In this document: positions 1-6,695 of the stretch, one piece after another
Numbering within the stretch: position 1 is the stretch's first letter
Layout: every line of letters starts with the position of its first letter
Source of the DNA: an uncultured Lachnospiraceae bacterium
Lineage (GTDB): Bacteria; Bacillota; Clostridia; Lachnospirales; Lachnospiraceae
Direction of reading: 5' to 3'
Assembly: GCA_910579275.1 (NCBI GenBank)
Contig: CAJTTO010000062.1
Location: 1-18,490, forward strand
Length of the DNA stretch: 18,490 nt
Notes under the pieces: model-generated
Database searches by the model: none
The model's input: the letters and a program-made list of their open reading frames with translations, nothing else
What the model was told of the DNA's origin: nothing
Program-made: the position numbers and the translations under genes

Positions 1-198
1 ACCGAATTTTTCCCTGTTGGAATTAATATTGCGAACTTGTTTCGCAATCGCCTATTAATGTCATCAGTGCTGTTTATACATTTACTCCATCATTGTACCA
101 CATTATTCCGTTATTCAATAGCATATTAAAACAAAAGCCACATTAATAAATTTTGAAACAGAAATCAATTTATAATCTCTTCATAATTCGCATCAAAC
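1..198. other. AT-rich intergenic stretch with one stem-loop
   Basis: I see no gene in this stretch. It lies downstream of the minus-strand DUF2971 gene. Positions 28-48 form a stem-loop with an 8-bp stem (ATTGCGAA / TTCGCAAT) and a 5-base loop. On neither strand is it followed by a clear T-run, so I do not call it a terminator, although it might act as a weak transcript end for the island operon. The left edge of the window cuts this region, so its full extent is unknown. Confidence 0.4.
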
Positions 199-1239
199 TC
201 AATCATATTTTCTTATCGGAATATTTGAATGGACAATTTTCACATTTTCTAATCCCTTCATCCATAATAAGTTTCTTATACCAAGTTCAAACATTGAATC
301 CGTTTCTTTTTCATATGGGTTGATGGTTATACTTTTTATACTTTCAGGCTTAAATTTATAATCCACATATGGAATTAAGATATTTCCTTTCTTAAAAACA
401 CCCTTGGCTTTTATTTCATCAACTAAAGTCTCTGCCATTAATAAATCCTCTGGAATTTTTAACACAGTTCTATATTCTTCTTCACTTCTAAACGACTCAT
501 TTTTAAAAAAGCATCGCATATTATTTATTGCCTCTTTGAATGCATATAAAATTGAACCTTTATATTTGTCTAAATCATTTCCTGCTTCTTCAAAAATCTT
601 TGCTAATCTGTTCAGCAACTCTGCAACACACTTTTTCTTATCGTCTCTCGAATACAAAATCAATCCGCGATAAATCATAATATCATTGCTTAATTTTTCC
701 CCAATATTGACTTCTGTTTTTTCGCATTCTTTAAACATATTCCAAGCAAAATCAAAAACCACATTAAGACCAGCAGTTGTAGTACCGTAATAATTCCACA
801 TGCTAAGCGAATCACTGTTTGTAGAAAATGAACACGTATATGTATGATAGGATGTTTGTTTAAAGTCATGTTCCCTTCGTGAAAAACCAATATAAGACTG
901 TTTATACTCTTCTAATTCACAAATCACATCACTATTTAAAAGAAACTCTCTAAAACTTGAAGTATAGCGTTCTTCATTTAATACTTCTTTTATAAGCGGT
1001 ATAATCTCTACAAACTCCGTTGAATCATTTAAAAAGCGAACATCCGTAAAACGTAAAGAATTATTTTCAAGAATTGCTTTTAACGTATCAACTGTGCAAT
1101 AATGGCATATTCCAAACGCTTTATTTGCAAATCCATCTACTTTATATAAATCAATTACCGCTTCCCCTTTATATGGGGTATTTAAAAAGTGACTTCGGGA
1201 AATAGCCATACATTTTGATATAATACATCTATCCGTCAT
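199..1239 (-). CDS. DUF2971 family protein
   Basis: A 346-residue protein of the DUF2971 family, whose biochemical role is not established; members are often found in accessory and defence-type islands. Visible family signatures are an HYCTVDTLKAIL segment (about residues 46-57), FLNDSTEF (69-76), a CSFSTNSDSLSMWNYYG block (136-152) and FKNESFRSEEEYR (245-257). No signal peptide or membrane segment is evident, so it is probably cytosolic. The start is the ATG at 1239, which has GAGGAG at 1252-1247 with 7-nt spacing. An in-frame ATG five codons further upstream overlaps that ribosome-binding site and is unlikely. The gene begins 21 bp after the stop of the RumA-tail fragment on the same strand, so it is probably the last gene of the island transcript. 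Base composition is AT-rich like the rest of the island. The family call is good; the function is unknown. Confidence 0.8.
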   Translation of the reverse strand: MTDRCIISKCMAISRSHFLNTPYKGEAVIDLYKVDGFANKAFGICHYCTVDTLKAILENNSLRFTDVRFLNDSTEFVEIIPLIKEVLNEERYTSSFREFLLNSDVICELEEYKQSYIGFSRREHDFKQTSYHTYTCSFSTNSDSLSMWNYYGTTTAGLNVVFDFAWNMFKECEKTEVNIGEKLSNDIMIYRGLILYSRDDKKKCVAELLNRLAKIFEEAGNDLDKYKGSILYAFKEAINNMRCFFKNESFRSEEEYRTVLKIPEDLLMAETLVDEIKAKGVFKKGNILIPYVDYKFKPESIKSITINPYEKETDSMFELGIRNLLWMKGLENVKIVHSNIPIRKYD

Positions 1240-1260
1240 AATAATTCTCCTCATTGCTAA

Positions 1261-1604
1261 TCAAATCATTTGAAAGTATTCCAACGCCTCTCTTATAGCC
1301 ACTTCTTTCTCTAGCGGACATTTCGGTTGTCTGGAATTTTCCGATTTTGGCAGATTATAATTCACTCTCTCAATAATCCCACATTTCTCTTTTACCTGTG
1401 CTATATACAAACTGCTAACTTTCAATCCACTATGCTCCAATACATACTCCTTAATCTCCTCATAAGTCGCCTTACTCTCTGCCTTCGTCAAATCCATTTC
1501 ATCAAGATTTATTTCCACCTCAATATGATGCTCGACATTAAGTTTGGACAATAAACACACAGTCTCCACATGGGTTGCGAAAACACTATGAATGTCAAAC
1601 CACC
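1261..1604 (-). pseudogene. Orphan C-terminal tail of an RlmD/RumA-type 23S rRNA uracil methyltransferase
   Basis: The open frame here encodes THVETVCLLSKL (H codon near 1572), which matches the extreme C-terminal motif of RlmD/RumA methyltransferases, where HVE carries the general-base glutamate. After it comes a roughly 95-residue extension containing AESKATYEEIKEYVLE, KVSSLYIAQVKEKCGI and NYNLPKSE. From memory, this extension is seen at the end of some clostridial RumA-annotated proteins. All upstream parts of the enzyme are missing: the TRAM domain, the Fe-S cysteines, the SAM site and the catalytic cysteine. The sequence upstream is a tandem repeat array, and the only in-frame start is a TTG inside those repeats without a convincing ribosome-binding site. 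I therefore call it a 5'-truncated remnant. It may still be transcribed, because the DUF2971 gene follows closely. The tail assignment comes from remembered family sequence and was not checked by search. Confidence 0.65.
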
Positions 1605-1767
1605 CAATTTTAGGCGTTCGCTCGTAACGGGGAACATATCCACGGCAATTTTGCCATTCTGTCCGTAGTCGGAAACTTATCATACCGATTTTTCTCCTTT
1701 TGCTCGTGCGTGGAAACATATCAAAGCCGATTTTTAGATATGTGCGTACACGGGAACATATCAATTA
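1605..1767. repeat. Four imperfect ~41-bp tandem repeats, attachment-site-like
   Basis: Repeat units begin near 1605, 1646, 1686 and 1728 (spacings 41, 40 and 42). On the plus strand each has CAATTTT or CGATTTT, a variable stretch of about 18 bases, then GG(G/A)AAC(A/T)TATCA. On the minus strand the conserved part is GAT-ATG-TTT/C-CC-N-ACG (one copy reads GATAAG), which translates as D-M-F-P-x-T. This is the segment that normally precedes HVETV at the end of RlmD/RumA proteins, and the true HVETV follows right after the array. The array looks like accumulated copies of a short recombination core rather than protein-coding sequence. Confidence 0.7.
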
Positions 1768-1838
1768 TAAACTTAACAAATATATTATATTCAATTCTTT
1801 TTATCTACTGATTTGAGCAAAGTGAGCAAAACCAAGCC

Positions 1839-3371
1839 TTACTTTACCTTGCTCGCTGATACCTTTTCTTGTGAGTCGATTACATATAATTCTGGAGCAT
1901 TTACATCCTCTTGTTTATGTTTTTGGTATATTTCAACCATTCGCTTATCACATATAGGATGATCCTCAACCTTTATATACGCATATACTGACTTTCTTGT
2001 ATCTTCAGCTTTCGAATATAAATTTATTTGCTCTTCGTAACCATGTATATAGTTTGGATTAGAATTTAACTTTACTTCTATTACTGTTTTGTCTTTATCG
2101 CCTCTACTAATTTTTATATCTGCTGGACCAGGCCCTTCATTGGCTTCAAAAGTAAAATCATAATCATGTGATTTACAAATATATTTACCACTCAATTGTA
2201 TAAGCTTTTGAACAGCCTTTTCTCTTTGCTGTTTTGGAGATGCCAATATTTGTTCCCATCCCTTATTATTTTCTACCCAATCCTTAAATGTATCTAATAC
2301 CATAAAAGCAACATTCATACTGTCAATTTCTTTATTATTGGAATGTTGAAGGAAATCTAGCAAGCCACTTTTCTTAATCTGTCGAAAAACATCGGCAATA
2401 TAATAGTCCATATCACTCGTTTTTGAATATATACCTATTTCTTCGTTACAATAACCTTCAATAACACGTTGACATTTTTCTGAATCTTTGAAAATATAAT
2501 TCTTCAAATATGCTTTTTTATCACTGCTAGCTAATTTTTTCCAAGTATCTCCTACAATCTCATTGATCTCGTTTCGAATAATCTGGTTTTCTAAAATAAC
2601 CCTATCAATATCGTCCCAACATTTTGCAATTGGTAATTCGTGCAATATTTCCTCCGGTAAATATAATAATTCACATTGTTTATATGGATTAATGACAATA
2701 CCATTTTTTATTTCTAGCGAAGTGTACTTTTCCTGAGTAATTCCTAACTCTTTATTAATTCTTAGTGTATATCTTCTTATGTCTGGTAAAATTAATGTTG
2801 CAATCATATCACTCAGTCTATCCGCCGCAACATTTTCCTCAAATAACCCAACAAGTTGAAATATTTCTGGTTGTTTAGACCCTGCTTTTACTATGTCAAA
2901 CGCATCACTCATAACCTGTTTTGATAGTTTTTTCCCAAAGCCTGCACCTACATTAGTTTCTGAAAATCCCAAATTAATACCATTCACTTCTGAAAATACA
3001 AATTTGTTTAATGCTGCCTTGTAGAATTTATCATCCTTTTGATTTGAATTTTCAAGCAAAAGCATTATCTTTTCAAAATACTCATTAATTGTTTTATATG
3101 ACATCAAAAATTCAGGAGTTTTGGCTTTTTTTAATCTCAAAAGATTAATAAAAAAATGACTATCCTTGTTAATTAGGTTCTTTCTGATGTTTGGGTAACT
3201 CTATCTATTCTCATTTTGCTTTACTAAGCTAGTTTAGTGGTTTATAGCAAATCTTGAGAATGTGCTGATACCCAAAGTTCAGAAAGAACCGTTAATTATA
3301 GAATCAAAAACCCCTAATTCCTTCAACTCATTATCTAGTTCTAAATATTCAGATAAAAAAACACATTCCAT
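1839..3371 (-). pseudogene. PD-(D/E)XK nuclease-like gene interrupted by a 115-bp MITE
   Basis: The ancestral gene ran from the ATG at 3371 (AAGGAAAG upstream) to the stop at 1839 and encoded about 469 residues. Codons 1-27 end with DSIIN and the frame resumes after the insertion with KDSHFFINLLRLKK. The C-terminal part carries a PD-(D/E)XK nuclease signature: GPGPADIKI, then VIEVKL about 14 residues later, then QINLY. In ancestral numbering these place D377, E391 and K393, with a glutamine and tyrosine downstream. A middle block, VAADRLSDMIATLI...DIRRYT, resembles a family of restriction-endonuclease-like proteins seen in accessory islands, but I cannot name the family. The element plus its target duplication is 123 bp (41 codons), so the frame is kept but a TGA inside the element ends translation after 30 residues. 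A remnant of 433 residues could start at the TTG at 3140, but no good ribosome-binding site is visible there. Inactivation looks recent, because the rest of the frame is intact. Confidence 0.8.
3176..3290. mobile_element. 115-bp MITE with 8-bp target duplication
   Basis: The ends are inverted repeats matching at 21 of 24 positions, starting GGTTCTTTCTGA at both tips. The element is flanked by identical direct repeats GTTAATTA at 3168-3175 and 3291-3298. Inner arms (TTCTCA...TTTGCT and complement) extend the pairing so that the whole element can fold as one long hairpin around a centre near 3225. It contains no gene. GG tips with an 8-bp AT-rich duplication would fit mobilisation by an ISL3-type transposase, but that is inference. 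Removing the element and one duplication restores a continuous reading frame. Confidence 0.88.
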
Positions 3372-3457
3372 AGTTCTTTCCTTTCCAACTAGTCTCCACT
3401 CCAACTCTATTACAAATAAAAGAATAATTGACTTTTCTTCTGCATATGCTATACTGT

Positions 3458-3548
3458 AAATAAGCTAACTCGTGATGGATAAGGCTGGGTTCCCGAATGG
3501 GAGTAGGTGTAAACCAAGAATTCCTTTGCCCCTGGGGTCGGCTTATTT
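3458..3548 (+). other. GC-rich block bounded by an inverted repeat; possible structured RNA
   Basis: A segment of about 75 bp that is clearly richer in G and C than its surroundings lies between AAATAAGC (3458-3465) and GCTTATTT (3541-3548). Inside, small hairpins can form: TCCC-GAAT-GGGA, GGT-GTAA-ACC and CCCC-T-GGGG. On the plus strand the closing arm runs into a T-run (3544-3552), as at the end of a small RNA. I do not recognise the sequence, and a short decayed mobile element is equally possible. The stop codon of the DUF3644 gene lies in the right arm. Confidence 0.35.
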
Positions 3549-4505
3549 TTTTGCCTTTTTTAGATTCTCAACTATATTTTCTGGATCTTTCAATATCTCA
3601 TTTACAACCAACTCTATCGCTTGCATAGAATATGTATATGACGGCTGTGCATACTGCCTGTGAACATAACAAAATTTTTCATTTTCTTTTATTCCATACA
3701 CCTTTGTAAACAATCCAAAAATATATTGATTAACCTCTAACTCAATACCTTCTGATTGCAATCTACGATTGATTTCTTTTAACGCCGTCTTCATCGTATA
3801 CTTGTGTGTATTATTAGGATCCTTTAATTCCTTTATAATCTTTACACCAGTTTCCGCATTTTTATCTACATGTACAAACGAAGTGGCCTGATTCTTATCT
3901 TTCGTAATGAAATGCAAATGCTCAATTTTAATTGCAAATCCCTGATTATTCTCTTCAATCATAGGTCTTAATTGTGCATCAGTTGTAATCATTTTATTTG
4001 CAATCTCTTCTGGATATTTAGCTCTAATCACATTTTCATCAAGTGCCTTCATACTGACAGCAAGAGTCAAGAAGTTCTGCGGAATCACTTCCGTCATATC
4101 TACACCATGAAATTCCTGCATCTTTTCGATAAAATTCAGAATACAAGCTTGAAACAATGGAATATAGATCATTTCATATTCTTCGGTTACAAAATGAGTA
4201 CTTGTATTTCGCAGTTCAATAATCTTAGCAAGATTTCTTCTAAGTGGTGCTTTCTCATTTGTAATTACTTTCTGAAGACAATTCTCCAATGTAATCGTTC
4301 TGTCTTTATTATCTTTATAATAAATGCTATCTTCACCAAACTTGTTAATCATGTGTGCTTTTAGCATTAATTCCCAAGCATTACAGATAAAGAAACTAAA
4401 ACCTTCAACTCTATATTTAATTGTTGGCTTATTATAAATCTCGATAGCCATAACAAATGCTTCTTTTGATTTTTCTAACAATTTTTCTTGTATCATTTTT
4501 CTCAC
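3543..4505 (-). CDS. DUF3644 family protein with HEPN-type motif
   Basis: A 320-residue protein matching the DUF3644 family. Hallmarks are KSKEAFVMAIEIYNKPTIKY (residues 12-31), VEGFSFFICNAWELMLKA (33-50) and IELRNTSTHFVTEEYE (96-111). R99-N100-T-S-T-H104 is an Rx4H motif with Asn after Arg, the pattern of HEPN-superfamily RNases, so an RNA-cutting or RNA-binding role is plausible but unproven. The C-terminal half (KYTMKTALKEINRRLQ, about 235-250) looks like a separate nucleic-acid-binding type domain. No membrane segment is seen. The start shown is a GTG with GAGGTGAT immediately before it; an ATG three codons later (4496) is the alternative. It lies 45 bp after the zinc-ribbon nuclease gene on the same strand, probably in one transcript. 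DUF3644 proteins are typical of accessory and defence islands. Confidence 0.82.
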   Translation of the reverse strand: MRKMIQEKLLEKSKEAFVMAIEIYNKPTIKYRVEGFSFFICNAWELMLKAHMINKFGEDSIYYKDNKDRTITLENCLQKVITNEKAPLRRNLAKIIELRNTSTHFVTEEYEMIYIPLFQACILNFIEKMQEFHGVDMTEVIPQNFLTLAVSMKALDENVIRAKYPEEIANKMITTDAQLRPMIEENNQGFAIKIEHLHFITKDKNQATSFVHVDKNAETGVKIIKELKDPNNTHKYTMKTALKEINRRLQSEGIELEVNQYIFGLFTKVYGIKENEKFCYVHRQYAQPSYTYSMQAIELVVNEILKDPENIVENLKKAKK

Positions 4506-4550
4506 ATCACCTCAATACACATTTTCCAATAACGCATATAATGTTCCCTA

Positions 4551-6434
4551 TTAATTCGCTACATTCTCATACATCCATATATATTTATTCGCCACATGAG
4601 TTCCTCTTTTTGCATTACATGCATTTGATATTCCAGCACTAGATATTCCTGTAACTTTAGCTGCTTCTACTACACTACTAAATGTTTGTATTAAATTTCC
4701 CTCTAAATCATATTGAAGAACTTTCTTTTTTCTTTGATTTTTTACACATGCTGGACAACTCGACCCATTTACTCTGCGATTAACCCTAGTGTTCCATTCA
4801 AATCCACATATGGAACACCGCCACCAGACATTTTTATTAGATCCATATGTTATGTCTTGAGGCGTAATTTTTGTATTTCTATCATAGTTCCATTCAGATA
4901 CAAGAACAGGATGCGTTGTTGCAAAATCGTTTTTTCCCTTAATAACAACTTTATTCGAGCAAACAGGACAACCAGATCCCTTTATTCTCTCAGATAAAGA
5001 TGCCTGCCATAAATGATTACAATTAATACATCTCCAGTAATACTTATCCTTTACCTTACTTGCTGGAATGTTGTTAGGCTGTAATGGTTTGTTTTCTTTT
5101 GCCCACTGAACCGCCAACTCAGGATATTGTTGAGCAATACTATCTTTTATTGCAACACCATGAAATATTGCAACAATATGAGATTTCTGTTTTTCCACAT
5201 TAACAGAATCATCCTTGATGTTTAAATACTCATATATATTAGATATTATCATCGTCAGATTCTCATAATCTATCTTTTGCATTATAAATGTAGGAGCTTC
5301 TCTTTCGTATTTAATACACAAAGGCTCTCTAACTCTGATCAGTGTTATACCATTTTGTCTACAGATTTCATCTTTTCTTATGTCTTTCTCAACGTCCTTA
5401 TGATACCTTTGTCCATCATATTCAATTCCTAATTGCAATGACGGAATAAAAATATCAATCTCACTTCTTCCCAAGAATTCTTCTCTATATGAATTAATTG
5501 CATCTGGGAATTTTTTCTTTATATAATAGTAAATACTTTGTTCTCCAAAAGAAGTTTTATAATGTTTTGAACAGAAAGGACACCCTACCCCCTTTGTAAC
5601 CCTGTCATGAATTGTTGTCTCCCATTCATGCCCGTATTTACATTTCCAAAATACTTTTTCTCCACTAGAAGCATGAAGTTCTTCTGGTCTTACATGATTT
5701 TTCTCATAATTCCACTCCAGAAGTAATTCAGGATGACATGATTTAAAATCATTAACTCCTTCGTTAATTTTTGCTCCACTACACGCAGGACACCCCGATC
5801 CACGCATTCTGTTTCCAATTGTTGCTCTCCATTCATAATCGCATTCCGAACACTTCCACCATACTTTTCGTGATGCTCGTGGAGTAACATTCTCCGGAGA
5901 GATATCATTATTTTTTTCATAATTCCATTCTTTTAATATAGGACTTTGCGTTTCCGCTAATGAACCACTTTTTCTTAATCTAATGTAATGCATTTTTTCA
6001 CTCATATGTTTTTTTGTACACTCAGGACATCCATTTCCATTATAACGTCCACGTATTTCTGCTTTCCATGAAAATCCACAGATTGAGCAAATCCACCATG
6101 CATATTCATGTGTCCCATATCCAACTTCAGTTGGCTTTTTTTCATTCTTCTCATAATCCCATTCATGAGTAAGAATTTCACTATGTGATGCCAAATCATT
6201 AAACCCAGATAATATCTGAATACCTGCACAAATAGGACAACCTCGGCCAATTTTGCGACTTCCTACAACTGCCTCCCATTCATGTCCACATCTACCTAAC
6301 CACCAAACCTTCTTTTTTGATGCATACGCGATATTCTGCGGTTGCAGTTCTCCATTTTTTGTTGGATGCCATTCTGAAGCTAATTCTGGATTTTGTGATG
6401 CCAAATCGTTAACACCTCTAATTGTTTTAGCCAT
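4551..6434 (-). CDS. Multi-zinc-ribbon protein with embedded endonuclease-like domain and NUMOD-like C-terminus
   Basis: A 627-residue modular protein. Six DUF4379-type zinc-ribbon repeats have the pattern EW...WW.C..C(GH).W......R..G.GCP.C. Their second cysteine pairs are at about C66/C69, C136/C139, C215/C218, C285/C288, C489/C492 and C560/C563. Between repeats 4 and 5 (about 296-372) is a Vsr/DUF559-like PD-(D/E)XK domain, FGEQSIYYYI...SEIDIFIPSLQLGIEYDG...H, with D327, E338, D340 and H345 as likely metal or active-site residues. The C-terminus (about 571-623, LQYDLEGNLIQTF...AAKVTGISSAGISNAC) resembles NUMOD1/IENR-type helix-turn-helix modules of homing endonucleases. The start is the ATG at 6434, preceded by AAGGAGAGGG; an in-frame ATG at 6458 falls inside the upstream repeat array. 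It is the first gene of the island cluster. It probably binds and cuts DNA; the target is unknown. Ribbon 1 has a Cys-Gly-His in place of the usual first pair. Confidence 0.85.
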   Translation of the reverse strand: MAKTIRGVNDLASQNPELASEWHPTKNGELQPQNIAYASKKKVWWLGRCGHEWEAVVGSRKIGRGCPICAGIQILSGFNDLASHSEILTHEWDYEKNEKKPTEVGYGTHEYAWWICSICGFSWKAEIRGRYNGNGCPECTKKHMSEKMHYIRLRKSGSLAETQSPILKEWNYEKNNDISPENVTPRASRKVWWKCSECDYEWRATIGNRMRGSGCPACSGAKINEGVNDFKSCHPELLLEWNYEKNHVRPEELHASSGEKVFWKCKYGHEWETTIHDRVTKGVGCPFCSKHYKTSFGEQSIYYYIKKKFPDAINSYREEFLGRSEIDIFIPSLQLGIEYDGQRYHKDVEKDIRKDEICRQNGITLIRVREPLCIKYEREAPTFIMQKIDYENLTMIISNIYEYLNIKDDSVNVEKQKSHIVAIFHGVAIKDSIAQQYPELAVQWAKENKPLQPNNIPASKVKDKYYWRCINCNHLWQASLSERIKGSGCPVCSNKVVIKGKNDFATTHPVLVSEWNYDRNTKITPQDITYGSNKNVWWRCSICGFEWNTRVNRRVNGSSCPACVKNQRKKKVLQYDLEGNLIQTFSSVVEAAKVTGISSAGISNACNAKRGTHVANKYIWMYENVAN

Positions 6435-6450
6435 AACCCTCTCCTTTCTG

Positions 6451-6569
6451 ACATCCATCCTGTATTCTCAACCCTACCAAATATCCATAGTGTTGCTACA
6501 ACCTACCCCAATATCAATAGTGTAGCCACAACTATACCCTATATCCATTCTGTAGCCACAACCCTACCT
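6451..6569. repeat. 30-bp direct repeats upstream of the zinc-ribbon nuclease gene
   Basis: Three full units of exactly 30 bp (6471-6500, 6501-6530, 6531-6560) follow the pattern ACC.TACC...ATATCCATAGTGTAGCCACA; the middle two agree at 23 of 30 positions. A partial unit at each end extends the array (6451-6470 and 6561-6569). The array sits directly before the ribosome-binding site of the gene at 6434, so it would lie in its promoter or leader. The period is close to three helical turns, as in iterons or operator arrays. Confidence 0.75.
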
Positions 6570-6695
6570 AAAAATCAGACATTTTATTACTCCAAAGAAA
6601 TACACGCTGAAGCAACACTCTGTATATCTTTGCGTTTATCCAAGAAACATATCAACATCCACAAATGCCCATTTTAAGCCATTTTTCAGACTTTT
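6570..6695. other. Junction between island and rlmD, with an attachment-core match
   Basis: No gene is seen. The stretch lies between the end of rlmD and the 30-bp repeats. Positions 6643-6654 read GAAACATATCAA, the same 12 bases as the conserved core at about 1713-1724 in the 41-bp repeat array. On the minus strand this reads TTGATATGTTTC, again the D-M-F codons. It lies about 45 bp beyond the rlmD stop, where an element inserted at the rlmD 3' end would be expected to leave an attachment site. I see no clear rho-independent terminator for rlmD here. Confidence 0.4.

Noticed and set aside
1605..1767. A short CRISPR-like array, because conserved blocks alternate with variable stretches of about 18 bp
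   Set aside because: The conserved parts are imperfect, spacing is irregular (40-42), variable parts are too short, and there are no cas genes. The link to the rumA 3' end explains it better.
3262..3459. A 65-codon plus-strand open frame
   Set aside because: It is antisense to the 5' part of the interrupted nuclease-like gene and spans the MITE end.
3458..3548. Retron-like non-coding RNA, because of the enclosing inverted repeat
   Set aside because: No reverse transcriptase gene is nearby and the block is too short for an msr-msd region.
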